A stretch of DNA of 64,000 nucleotides from JAJKIP01 sp037200685. GTDB lineage: Bacteria; Bacteroidota; Bacteroidia; Chitinophagales; Chitinophagaceae. The stretch spans positions 330,194-394,193 of the forward strand of contig JBBCIG010000014.1 of assembly GCA_037200685.1 (NCBI GenBank). Reading direction: 5' to 3'. Both the position numbers and the translations under genes were made by a program. Of this stretch, positions 45,386 to 54,858 are shown in pieces. Under the pieces are notes generated by a model. It was given only the letters and a program-made list of their open reading frames with translations. It was not told where the DNA came from and made no database searches. Positions within the stretch are counted from its first letter, which is position 1. Every line of letters begins with the position of its first letter.

Positions 45386-48026
45386 ATGAAAAAGATATAT
45401 TTTATTCTCAGTTTAGTGTTATTGTGTGTCATCGCATATAACTGTAGTCAACCAAAGAGCATGCAGAACCAGGCCGGTAACCCCTACCCTGTTCGCAGCT
45501 TTGATTCTACCCCATCGGTTGAATATTTGAGCCCCGCGGCAAGTATGAAAGGTTTTAATCTTCCTTCGGGTTATCACATGGAACTGGTAGCAAGTGAACC
45601 CATGATCAAAGAACCCGTGGCTATCGCATGGGATGGTAATGCAAGAATGTATGTAGCGGAAATGCTTACGTATATGCAGGATGCCGATGCAATTGGTGAA
45701 CAAACCAATGTCAGCCGCATATCTTTATTAGAAGATACAGATAACGATGGTAAGATGGATAAGAGCACCATCTTCATCGATAGTTTATTATTACCACGAA
45801 TGATTTTGTGTGTGAACCATGAGTTGCTGGTGAATGAAACAAATACGATCACCATCAATGCATACAAGGATACCAATGGTGATGGCAAAGCTGATCAGAA
45901 AAGAACGGTGTTTGAAAAAGAAGGTTACCGTTTGGCGGATGCCAATATGGAACACCAGCGCAGTGGCCTTGACTGGAACATCGATAACAATATCTATTTA
46001 ACGTACGATCCTGTACGTTTCCGTTATAAGAATGGTATGCTGAGCGCAGACTCCCTGTATTCCGGGCCCGGTGGTCAATGGGGAGTAACGCATGATAACT
46101 ATGGCCGTTTATTTTTATCCAGCGCCGGTAGTGAACAACCACTGGTACGTGTGCAGATCAATCCTTCTTATGGTTCACTCGATATCCCCGACCAGGCCAA
46201 TAATGACTTTCAACAGGTATGGTCTATTGTCGCAACTCCCGATGTACAGGGTGGTCTGTTGCGTTTGCGTGCCGACAGTACATTAAACCATTTTACCGGC
46301 GCCTGCGGACAATCTATTTACAGGGGAAATACATTACCTGCGGACATGAAAGGTGATTATATTGTTTGCGAGCCTGTAGGAAGAATTATTCGCCGGGCGA
46401 AGGTTATCAACCTGAATGGAAAGATCATTGTGCAGAATGCTTATTATAAACAAGAGTTTATCGCCTCTACCGATATGAACTTTCGTCCTGTGAATTCTTA
46501 TACAGGACCTGACGGTAACCTTTACATTGTTGATATGCACCGTGGTATTATTCAACAAGGTAACTGGACAAGACCGGGATCATTTCTCCGTAACAGAATA
46601 GATAGAATGGGAATGGCGAAGAATACAGGACATGGAAGAATTTACAGGTTAGTGTACGATGGATACAAACAAGGAGAAAAACCAAAAATGCTGGATGAAA
46701 CCGCCGGCAAACTGGTTACCTATCTCGATCATCCAAACGGATGGTGGAGAGATAATGCGCAAAAGCAAATCATATTGCTGAATGATAAATCAGTAGTGCC
46801 CGCATTAAAACAAATCGTACACGGAGAGCAGGCTACATTGGCTGCAAAGCCTTCGCACCTCGCCCGTTTGCATGCACTGTGGACACTGGAAGGATTGGAT
46901 GCAATAGATAAGGATATTTTATATACCGCATTAAAGGATGAGCATCCCCAGGTCAGGAAGGCCGCTGTTGTCATCAGCGAATCGTATCTTAAAAAAGCTG
47001 ATGGTGATGTAGTGAGCAAGGTTACGCAATTAAAAAATGATCCTTCTTATGATGTGCGTTTGCAATTGCTTTTATCATTCTATAGCATCAGGCCTGCGGG
47101 AGATACAACCTTTGCACGGGAAATATTGAATGCGAATGCAGGCAATGAAATGTTTGTAGCTTCTCAAAGAGCAATAGACCGCAACCTGGATGTTAAAACT
47201 TATGGAAGCAGGCTGGCCGGTATTCCGGCCTGGGAAAGAACATCGATCTTAGCCGGTTCAGCTGTGTTTAACTCGCTTTGTGTTACCTGTCATGGACCCG
47301 GTGGAAAGGGAGTAATCGTTGCGGGAACAACAGCCCTCGCCGCACCTCCATTAGCGGAATCAAAAAGAATGAATGCGGATAAATCACTGCTTGCAAAAAT
47401 CGTGATGCATGGATTGCAGGGGCCTGTTGATGGAAAAGAATACGCTTCGGTAATGCCAGCGCTGGGCGCCAATGACAACGAATGGGTAGCATCCGTAGTT
47501 AACTATATCCGCTACGAGTTTGGAAATGCATCCCGTCGCCAACGCAGGCCGGGAGATACCGTATCACCATTTATTTCAACTGTTGAGGTAAGTAAAGTAA
47601 GAGCGGAAAATGCAACAAGGACGGCACTGTGGACGCTGCAGGAACTGGAAACCGGTACACCCCGCTGTTGTTACGACTCCTGTTATAATGGATACGGTTG
47701 CTACTAAAACCGCCGCTAAAAAACCCGTTGCAAAAACAACAACAACCACCGCTGCAAAGAAACCGGCGTATAGTACAGTAGAACCTCTATTGAAAAAGAA
47801 TACATGCCTTACCTGTCATAACCCGACAACGAAAGTGATAGGGCCATCTTATACGGAAATAGCGCAACGGAAATATTCCGTAGCGCAGATTGTTCAACTC
47901 ATTCAACAACCCAACCCGTCTAACTGGCCGGGCTATGCTACAAAAATGCCGCCGATGGCGCATGTGCCGAAAGCTGAGTTAACGCAAATCGCTACGTGGA
48001 TTAAATCATTAGAGAAAGGAAAATAA
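45386..48026 (+). CDS. Membrane-bound dehydrogenase-type lipoprotein with two cytochrome c domains (one frameshift)
   Basis: About 880 residues. The ATG at 45386 gives a lipoprotein signal (SLVLLCVIAYNCSQP). A DUF7133/PVC-type propeller follows (SGYHMELVASEPMIKEPVAI; calcium-like DTDNDGKMDK; DTNGDGKADQ; TGPDGNLYIVDMHRGII), then HEAT-like helices (~500-620), a first cytochrome c (CVTCHG), a lysine/alanine/threonine-rich linker (TAAKKPVAKTTTTTAAKK) and a second cytochrome c (CLTCHN, with MPPMAHVPKAELTQIATWI). The frame breaks at CCCC 47660-47663 between the two cytochromes; the C-terminal frame continues to 48026. A frame starting at 45305 is a shadow of the ThuA end. A terminator follows. Confidence 0.83.
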
Positions 48027-48046
48027 ATTGCTATTGGAAAATATAA

Positions 48047-48084
48047 AGAAGCGCCGGGAGTTTTTTCCCGGCGCTTCTTTATAT
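48047..48084 (+). terminator. Strong rho-independent terminator
   Basis: Stem GAAGCGCCGGGA / CCCGGCGCTTC with a T-rich loop and a following TTTA. It closes the 40-48 kb exported operon. Confidence 0.88.
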
Positions 48085-48140
48085 CTTACTCGCTAGCTCA
48101 GAAATCGATCTTTAAAACATAATCTTTTTTTGTCACTATT

Positions 48141-49010
48141 CTAATTCTTTCGCTTTTCTAATAATTCAATTTTTTTATTTAACTGAATTATATACAAAGT
48201 CAACTCTTCGATTTTCTCAAGGAGTTTCACATTCATATCGCCTAATTCAATTCCTTTATTTTCCTCCACATCTTTAGCAGATGGTATATTAGGAAGATGC
48301 TTATTCTGCTGTATAAATTTTTCAAGATTATTCAATGAGAGTAGTTTATATTTTTTGTCAAAAACATAGTCCGCAAAGCTAGCCAAGGTCACTTTTATTT
48401 CTCTTGCTGCTATTTTACCTTCTACTGCTAATTTATAAGAGCCAGGATCCGAAGTTCCTATTCCTACTTTTTGATCAATAGTGAAAGACATTAATGGAGT
48501 GCCCGCATTACTCGTTGCATACCAGATGCCCAACAAACTACTATTTGGTGCATATCCCATACCTGAAACATTATTTCCTTCTCTTATGAACGACAAATGA
48601 AACCTATTATCTCCTTGATTAGCTGGTCTTACTAGCTGAAGATTGCCATACGAAGTAGCATCAAATGCATCTCCTGTATTTACATTACCAGCAAAAATTG
48701 ATCGTTCTGCATTAACATATAGATCTTCTAATGGCCCGCCACCTTCTACAGCAAATTGTAATTTTTTATAGCCGCTAACATTCGGTCTTGCTACGTACCC
48801 ATAAGCCGTAGTTGTTCTTTTTAAAACAAGATCACCTCCATCAATAAATACGCTTCCCGTTGTATAAATATGACCTCTTACATCTAATTGCTGACTAGGA
48901 GATGTTGTTCCGATACCTACATTGCCTGATGATGGGAAAGTATTAGATTGTGCTGAGGTATATATAAAAGCTGCGCTTATCATAATAATAATTAAAATAA
49001 TTCTTTTCAT
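48141..49010 (-). CDS. Tail-fibre-like secreted protein with C-terminal coiled coil
   Basis: A 289-residue exported protein (signal IIIMISAAFIYTSAQ). It holds the fibre-type repeat GNVGIGTTSPSQQLDVRG near the N-terminus and again KVGIGTSDPGSYKLAVEGK near residue 190. It ends with a conserved Bacteroidota module: FADYVFDKKYKLLSL, LEKFIQQNKHLPNIPSA, GIELGDMNVKLLEKIEELTL, then a leucine-zipper-like helix. Phage-tail-fibre and S74-like proteins share the VGIGT-x-P repeat. The paralog at 50343-51158 shares this C-terminal module. Probably a trimeric surface fibre; function unknown. Confidence 0.75.
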   Translation of the reverse strand: MKRIILIIIMISAAFIYTSAQSNTFPSSGNVGIGTTSPSQQLDVRGHIYTTGSVFIDGGDLVLKRTTTAYGYVARPNVSGYKKLQFAVEGGGPLEDLYVNAERSIFAGNVNTGDAFDATSYGNLQLVRPANQGDNRFHLSFIREGNNVSGMGYAPNSSLLGIWYATSNAGTPLMSFTIDQKVGIGTSDPGSYKLAVEGKIAAREIKVTLASFADYVFDKKYKLLSLNNLEKFIQQNKHLPNIPSAKDVEENKGIELGDMNVKLLEKIEELTLYIIQLNKKIELLEKRKN

Positions 49011-49031
49011 AATTAATAAGTTTTAAGGTGA

Positions 49032-50297
49032 TTATTTAAGTTTTTGTATCTTTTTTACTGACACATTACCAGTTGCATCAACTACTTGAATAAGGTAAGT
49101 GCCATTGGGAAGATTCGTAATATCCAAATCAATTCGCTTCAAACTCTTTGCAGCAGAAAATGAATTTACTTCGCGGTAAAGAATACCTACGCTATTCAAT
49201 ATCCTGACTCTTATCTTCCCTTCTTTTTCAGAATAAAATTGTATGTTCAATTTATTGAATGCTGGATTTGGATAAATAAGTAAATCTCGCTTTTTAATTA
49301 CTTCATCAGGAGTAGTCTTAGCTTGTTGCACAACTCCTCTTCGCCCAAATTCACTTTCATATTCATTTTCGAATCCTCCTGTAGCAGTATCTTCTTCAAT
49401 AGGAAATTGGCTGATATCTATATCATTAGCAGTATCACTCGCCGGACGACGTGAAAGAACTGTTCCGGGACATGGATCAATCCGGGCTAAAAATGATCCT
49501 GTGCTAACAAGCGCATTAAATCCCGGGCCTATATTAATTTCATTCCCTGCCGTTATAGTAGTATTAGCTGTGGAAGAGACTGTTACTGTACCTGAGCCCC
49601 CATAACTACTACCCACATAGATATAGCCAGATCTTGGTTCTGTTGTTGGAAGCACGCCCTGGTTATAATAAATACTACCGGTACATTCATCTCTGCAAAT
49701 AACTATCCAATCAACGTACAGATTATATTGATTCCACTCTGTAGCATATGCATAGATCCAAAACTGGTCATAATCATCATCAGCAATAAAAGTATAATCA
49801 CTAATTTTCCATATTCCCGTTTTGTCCGGATTAGTAGCTATAACTTGATGCCTGTCAGAAGATGGAAGATGATTACCTTTTTTCCATGTAGTAGGTCGAT
49901 GTATGTTCTGAGCGGCTAATAAAGCGAAATGAGAACCATTAGAATTGTCAGCAGATGTCAACTTAGCATTATACCTGATAGATACATTATATTTATAATT
50001 CCGCTTAAACGGATAAGCTGCGAGAATACCTTCACCACGAGTTCCTTCATCATATTTATCAGACCACATATAAGCAATTTTATTGGTGTTAGGCCAAGGC
50101 GCCTCCGAAAATATTTGTGGAGTACCATGAGACGGCATCCATGGCGGAGCACAATCATCGCAAAATGTATCCCCTCCATCTCTAACAATTATTTGTTCAT
50201 TATAATTAGAAAAATTCTGATTTTCGTTGCACTGTGCATTTAAGTCTTGTTCAATTAAAAAAAATAGTGTCCCGATACAAAAAATGATTCGTTTCAT
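49032..50297 (-). CDS. T9SS-sorted surface protein
   Basis: A 421-residue exported protein (signal IIFCIGTLFFLIEQDLNAQ). Residues ~25-200 look like a carbohydrate-binding jelly roll (GSHFALLAAQ, YKYNVSIRYNAK, WIYAYATEWNQYNLYVDWIV). Residues ~215-270 contain a short GGSGTVTVSSTANTTITAG strand repeat. The C-terminal ~75 residues are a type A T9SS sorting domain (DLLIYPNPAFNKLNIQFYSE, LPNGTYLIQVVDATG, KKIQKLK). It is sandwiched between two tail-fibre-like genes on the same strand (21- and 45-bp gaps), suggesting one surface-structure operon. Confidence 0.85.
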   Translation of the reverse strand: MKRIIFCIGTLFFLIEQDLNAQCNENQNFSNYNEQIIVRDGGDTFCDDCAPPWMPSHGTPQIFSEAPWPNTNKIAYMWSDKYDEGTRGEGILAAYPFKRNYKYNVSIRYNAKLTSADNSNGSHFALLAAQNIHRPTTWKKGNHLPSSDRHQVIATNPDKTGIWKISDYTFIADDDYDQFWIYAYATEWNQYNLYVDWIVICRDECTGSIYYNQGVLPTTEPRSGYIYVGSSYGGSGTVTVSSTANTTITAGNEINIGPGFNALVSTGSFLARIDPCPGTVLSRRPASDTANDIDISQFPIEEDTATGGFENEYESEFGRRGVVQQAKTTPDEVIKKRDLLIYPNPAFNKLNIQFYSEKEGKIRVRILNSVGILYREVNSFSAAKSLKRIDLDITNLPNGTYLIQVVDATGNVSVKKIQKLK

Positions 50298-50342
50298 AAA
50301 ACCATATTTAATAATAAGAAGATAAAATAAGATTGGAAGAAG

Positions 50343-51158
50343 TTATTGAGCAGCAGATGAATTCTTAATGGAAGATATTTTTTGTACGTCTTTTTTTATT
50401 TGTTCGTTTTCTTTTTTTAACTCAATTACATACAAAGTGAGTTCTTCTATTTTCTGCAGGAGTTTTGCGTTCATTTCGCCCAGATCTATTCCATTTTTTC
50501 CCACTTCAGTCTCTGTAGGAATTTCAGGCAAATGATTATTAAGTTGGATATATTTCTCCAGATCCTTTAAAGGCAAAAGATTATAGCTTCTTTTAAAAAC
50601 GAAATCTGGCCAGGAAGTATGTAATTCTACTTTCACCCTATTAAAAATGGCGTCGCCGTTTACTGCCAGTGAGTACGTACTGACCTTGGTCATATCTGTT
50701 GTACCAATAACAATTTTGCCATTACTGAAAATGTTTCCATTAACGTCTAGTTTGGCATTTGTATTTGGGCTGGTACCTATACCAACATTTCCGAATGAAC
50801 TTATACGAACACCATTATTCCCATTACTCCATGGTGCTAAGACCAATCCCCCAGCATCAACATTATCTATAGTTGACCCTTTCCAAAGGAGTAAATTGTC
50901 GCCTGATTGAGACAAAGGATTCCAACTGCCTGTCCCTACATTATTTAGCAATGCAATATTAGTAGTCGCTGTGCCACTTAACCATATACCATCATTACTT
51001 GTACTAGCTACCACTGTGAGTTTTGCAGTCGGTCCTCCAGTGCCAATTCCTACTCTTCCACTGTTTGAATTATAGATATCACTTCCAGTAGTAGACCATT
51101 GGGGAAAAATGGAATTACTGAGAAGAATGAGAAAAAAGATAATAAGCAAATTTTTCAT
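50343..51158 (-). CDS. Tail-fibre-like secreted protein, paralog
   Basis: A 271-residue exported protein (signal LLIIFFLILLSNSIFPQ). Fibre repeats GRVGIGTGGPTAKLTVVAST and GNVGIGTSPNTNAKLDVNGN, then the same C-terminal module as 48141-49010: LLPLKDLEKYIQLNNHLPEI, GIDLGEMNAKLLQKIEELTL and a lysine/glutamate-rich coiled coil. First gene of the three-gene minus-strand operon. The central body differs from its paralog, as expected for surface fibres with variable tips. Confidence 0.75.
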   Translation of the reverse strand: MKNLLIIFFLILLSNSIFPQWSTTGSDIYNSNSGRVGIGTGGPTAKLTVVASTSNDGIWLSGTATTNIALLNNVGTGSWNPLSQSGDNLLLWKGSTIDNVDAGGLVLAPWSNGNNGVRISSFGNVGIGTSPNTNAKLDVNGNIFSNGKIVIGTTDMTKVSTYSLAVNGDAIFNRVKVELHTSWPDFVFKRSYNLLPLKDLEKYIQLNNHLPEIPTETEVGKNGIDLGEMNAKLLQKIEELTLYVIELKKENEQIKKDVQKISSIKNSSAAQ

Positions 51159-51498
51159 AAATAAATTTTAAGGTTAATGATCGTCTAAATTAATTAAACA
51201 TTAGATGTATGTTTTTTTTTATACAACGAAATATTAACTTTTTATTCAGATAAGAAGATTCACTTAAAAATAGGAATTAAAGCTAACCTTTATTTATACT
51301 ATCCAGATTTTTGCTTCCATAACTTTCCTCATAACATTATACAATTCTTTCAAAAGGTTATACAATTCGCATATTATATCCCCTTGCTTTGGATATTCTA
51401 CCTCATTGACGCCATTTTCCAAATATGATCCTGCGTTCCCAGTATTATTAAGTTAGATTGCATATAACATCTCTGCCGCAAACCTCAACCACCTCAGT
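51159..51498. other. 340-bp divergent intergenic region
   Basis: AT-rich spacer between the fibre operon and a divergent T9SS gene. It contains the near-direct repeat ACAATTCTTTCAAAAGGTTA / ATACAATTCGCATATT at about 51341-51378. No ORF or hairpin recognised. Confidence 0.4.
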
Positions 51499-52986
51499 AT
51501 GAAAGTTTACATTACCCTTTTGTCTTTATTAATTTGTTTTTCTATTGTCGCCCAAATACCTGTTACCGCTGTAAGTACTACAACGATCGTCACGCCTGTC
51601 AGCACTACTTATACCAATGCAGGTAATACCTACAACTGGGGAGTGAGCCCTAATAACTCTACTGTATTATTAACGGGGTTTACCGCAGGTGGATTAAGCT
51701 ATGGTTTCTCATCAGGGTTATCCGGCACTGTAAAATTGAGAAGGGTAAATAATGCTTTGGTGACAGGAAACTTTTCCCTGATATGGGCTGAATACGTACT
51801 GGTCAGCACGAATGAATTTAATATGTTTCCCGGCTACCAGGATGATATGGAGCCCTTTTTTAATAACCATACTTACAACAAAGGCACCGACAATTTTTTC
51901 GATAATACATCCGCTAACTGCAATAACATTGAAAGACTGGACTGGCTATTGTCCGGCGGTTATTCTACACCTGTTCCCGGTAAAATAGGATTTGCGATAT
52001 TCGACCGCGGCCCCGCAGCGGCGCATGACGCATTTTGCATAGCAGCTATCACTTCTCTTGACGGGTCGGGTAATCCCGCAACCTATGGCCCTATTGTAAG
52101 AGTGGTGACAGCCAACTATGGCGATCTTCCGGCTAGTGGTATCGTGTACAGAATTTTAAAAGGGCCTGCGGGAACGAATTTATTAGATGCTAATCCAGGT
52201 TCTCAAAACCGCGGCGGTGTTTTTATTTCATTGCAGAGTATGGGAATAGCCGCCAGCTCTACTATCTATGGTTATTCACTTTTCTCCAATGACCTGCCGG
52301 TAGGCGCAACGCCTGCTGACCTTGTTGATTATACCAATACCACTAATTTTCCTATTACAACAGCCACAGGGCCCGGTGGTGTCGACCTTATCGCCGTAAC
52401 AGGTATTTATGTTGATCTCACTGTACTTCCTGTTCATTTTATTAGTTTCGGTGCGGTAGAGAATAATGATATCATTACGTTGAAATGGAAAGTGGAGAAC
52501 GAAACTTCCGCTGACCGGTACAGCATTGAACGCAGCACGGATGGCATTCATTATTCTACCATAAAAGAGGTATATCCTCCCGCAAACAATACAGGCGCTA
52601 ATAATTATTCTCTTGATGACAAAGTAGGTTCTCTCTCTTCTTCTATGCTTTATTACCGGATCAAACAATATGACCATGACGGTTCATTTTACTATAGTAA
52701 AGTGCTTGCTGTTAACAGGAACAAAAAGTCTTCCGCTATTGTTATTTATCCCAACCCCGTGGCTGATAACCTGTTTATAAATATTACCGCTGTTACCAAC
52801 GATAAGGCTACAATTAAAGTAACTAATTCCACAGGCGCACAGGTGATTGTTCAACAAGTGCAACTGACCAATGGAAATAATTTCAATACGATCAATGGTA
52901 TTGACAAACTGCCGGGTGGTGTTTACCAATTGTCTGTTATTTATGAACCGGGTGAGACTGTTGTAAGGCAGTTTATAAAGCAATAA
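51499..52986 (+). CDS. T9SS-sorted secreted protein
   Basis: A 495-residue exported protein (signal LLSLLICFSIVAQ). The first ~300 residues are a strand-rich domain with no family I recognise (WAEYVLVSTNEFNMFPGYQD, GKIGFAIFDRGPAAAHDAFC). Residues ~305-400 are a fibronectin-like module (VHFISFGAVENNDIITLKWK, ADRYSIERSTDGIHY, YYRIKQYDHDGSFYYS). The last ~80 residues are a T9SS type A sorting domain (AIVIYPNPVADNLFINITAV, LPGGVYQLSVIYEPG). It stands alone. Confidence 0.85.
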   Translation: MKVYITLLSLLICFSIVAQIPVTAVSTTTIVTPVSTTYTNAGNTYNWGVSPNNSTVLLTGFTAGGLSYGFSSGLSGTVKLRRVNNALVTGNFSLIWAEYVLVSTNEFNMFPGYQDDMEPFFNNHTYNKGTDNFFDNTSANCNNIERLDWLLSGGYSTPVPGKIGFAIFDRGPAAAHDAFCIAAITSLDGSGNPATYGPIVRVVTANYGDLPASGIVYRILKGPAGTNLLDANPGSQNRGGVFISLQSMGIAASSTIYGYSLFSNDLPVGATPADLVDYTNTTNFPITTATGPGGVDLIAVTGIYVDLTVLPVHFISFGAVENNDIITLKWKVENETSADRYSIERSTDGIHYSTIKEVYPPANNTGANNYSLDDKVGSLSSSMLYYRIKQYDHDGSFYYSKVLAVNRNKKSSAIVIYPNPVADNLFINITAVTNDKATIKVTNSTGAQVIVQQVQLTNGNNFNTINGIDKLPGGVYQLSVIYEPGETVVRQFIKQ

Positions 52987-53114
52987 GGAAATACAGGCTA
53001 AAGAAATTAAGTGATAGCATTCTTCACTTACAGGTTATTAAATTTCTTATCTTAGAATAAGGATCACCACCGTATGATTCTCTTTATTTACTACCTTCTT
53101 CCAAAATCATTCTT

Positions 53115-53696
53115 ATGAGCCCATCATTTATTATAAGTGACAAACTAATCAGTTTAAAAAACACTCTCCGGTTTTTCAAAAAACATTTCCTGGTAATTAC
53201 CGGGCTGGGATTGATCGCCGCATTTGGCAGGGTTATCCAGTTGGGAGGTTTTGGGGCTATTACCAGTTGGGCGAATATTCTTTTAGAAATAGTAATTGAA
53301 GGCTCACGGCTAGCATTGTTCTTATATGTATTGGGATTGGCGAACATAAAGAAAGGCATACTGCGCATCAAACATTTCTTTACGCAAAAAAGAAATAGAA
53401 GATTACGGTGGGCGATGGCTGTGCAAACAGTAAAGAAACAATGGCTGTCTATCTTATTAGACATCATTGGGTTTTTAATAATCGCCTGGGCTATCAATTA
53501 CCTGATCGAGTTATTAGCTTATAAGACTTGTTTTTATCTATCCCTAAAAGACCATGGTGTACTTGCTGACTCCTCTTCGGAATGGACTGTTTTGCTATTT
53601 TTTAAAAACCTTTCGGTTATTCCTTTTACGTTGATATTTGAGACGTTGCTTGTTTTGTGGGTTACGAAAAAACTGACGAGCTATAAGAGCTTTTAA
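53115..53696 (+). CDS. Hypothetical multi-pass membrane protein
   Basis: A 193-residue protein with about four hydrophobic segments (FLVITGLGLIAAFGRVIQLG, SRLALFLYVLGLA, ILLDIIGFLIIAWAINYLI, FKNLSVIPFTLIFETLLVLW). No family recognised. A fragment of a paralog matching its last segment lies 1 kb downstream at 54662-54793, so the gene was once duplicated. Monocistronic. Confidence 0.65.
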   Translation: MSPSFIISDKLISLKNTLRFFKKHFLVITGLGLIAAFGRVIQLGGFGAITSWANILLEIVIEGSRLALFLYVLGLANIKKGILRIKHFFTQKRNRRLRWAMAVQTVKKQWLSILLDIIGFLIIAWAINYLIELLAYKTCFYLSLKDHGVLADSSSEWTVLLFFKNLSVIPFTLIFETLLVLWVTKKLTSYKSF

Positions 53697-53751
53697 AGAC
53701 TGCCTCAGCCTTGACCATCTTTTGAAGTATTTGAATTCTCTTCCTACCGTA

Positions 53752-53882
53752 CTAGTTGATTATTAAGATTGTCCTGGCGTTTTTTCACAGTGTGTATATT
53801 GTACCTCACCTCTTATTTTATAGAGGATAAGCCAGGCGTTCTTCAACTTTTGTACTATTGCTGGCACCATAATTGAAAAAAT
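53752..53882 (+). repeat. 131-bp dispersed repeat, copy A, with sigma-54-like end
   Basis: Begins CTAGTTGATTATTAA and ends TACTATTGCTGGCACCATAA-TTGAAAA. The second copy at 63854-63990 shares both ends and several internal blocks (GTGT...ATTGT-CCTCA). The end has the sigma-54 -24/-12 layout, TGGCAC then TTGA with ten bases between the two GG/GA dinucleotides, but with A in place of the usual C at -12. The 53697-54092 gap otherwise holds only AT-rich DNA, with GTGTTAATACGGTATT around 53970. Confidence 0.65.
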
Positions 53883-54092
53883 ATTTAACTTATAAAAAAA
53901 ACATACATCCTATTATAGTTGACAGCATTTAACGGCTTACTGATAGCGAATGTTGGTACCCCCAATACCGTGTTAATACGGTATTTTAGAAAATATTGAT
54001 TAACTAAATTGCCTGCTGGTGCAATATTCGGGAGTTAATGATTGTCAATGAAGGTGAAAAATCTTTTTCTTCCGGATATTAAACTGAATATT

Positions 54093-54626
54093 ATGAAAAG
54101 AGTTGTTACTTACCTTCTAATCATTTCTATTTTTTGTAATGGCAATTGCCGCAAGAATAAAATTGAAAGTAATGGCTTACCTCCTGCAACACAGGAAGGG
54201 AAAAACACACTTGGGTTTCTATTGAATGGGGAGACCTGGGAGCCAAAAGGATCTAATGGTACTGCAAATTTGAGTATTGATTTTGATCCCGGTTTTAATA
54301 ATGGGATACTTGGTATTGCAGCTTATAGGATTATTACCAGCAATAATCGTGAATATTTTGGCATTGGAATTAAAGAGAATTTAAATACTTATAATGCACC
54401 TGCTACATTTTCTCTATCAAACTCCGGCTTATTTCGACTTCGGTTCGAAAATAATGGCTGCTCTTATTTTTCTACTGATGCGGACACAAATGTTAGCGGT
54501 TCGCTTACACTTACAAAACTAGATCGCACCAACCATATTATTTCAGGAACATTTAATGCATCTGTGTCAAAAACAGGATGTGAAACCATAAACATCACAG
54601 AAGGCCGCTTCGATATGAAATATTAA
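54093..54626 (+). CDS. Small Bacteroidota lipoprotein
   Basis: From the ATG at 54093: MKRVVTYLLIISIFCNGNCR, a signal with a Cys at ~residue 19. The body (~150 residues) starts LPPATQEGKNTLGFLLNGE with W-x-P-K-G, a layout common to Bacteroidota lipoproteins of the DUF6252 type, and ends TGCETINITEGRFDMKY with SGTFNASV before it. A beta-sandwich is likely. The frame also opens at 54042, but the lipoprotein signal fixes the later start. Function unknown. Confidence 0.72.
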   Translation: MKRVVTYLLIISIFCNGNCRKNKIESNGLPPATQEGKNTLGFLLNGETWEPKGSNGTANLSIDFDPGFNNGILGIAAYRIITSNNREYFGIGIKENLNTYNAPATFSLSNSGLFRLRFENNGCSYFSTDADTNVSGSLTLTKLDRTNHIISGTFNASVSKTGCETINITEGRFDMKY

Positions 54627-54661
54627 AATCAAACCATTTTATTAACTAAATCTAAACTACC

Positions 54662-54793
54662 ATGAAAAAGATTTCCTGGTCAATGACAAAACTCAGGTGC
54701 AACTGGGTTCCTGTTTTGTTATTTTTTAAAACCCTCTTGATTATTCCTTTAACATTGAGATTTGAGACGTTTCTTGTTGTAAGATGGTACTGA
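54662..54793 (+). pseudogene. Truncated paralog of the 53115-53696 membrane protein
   Basis: A 43-codon frame MKKISWSMTKLRCNWVP, then VLLFFKTLLIIPLTLRFETF, ending LVVRWY. From VLLFFK on it aligns with VLLFFKNLSVIPFTLIFETL of the upstream gene, and the DNA 54711-54782 matches 53587-53658 at most positions. Only the last hydrophobic segment is kept; the new N-terminus is unrelated. Most likely a remnant, although the frame is open and has its own ATG. The DNA after it (about 54810-54850) also resembles the upstream flank of the intact gene. Confidence 0.6.
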
Positions 54794-54858
54794 GTAGAAA
54801 ATCTCGTTTGTTAATTTATTACAATTTCCTATCTTAGATTATTATAACCTTATCCATA

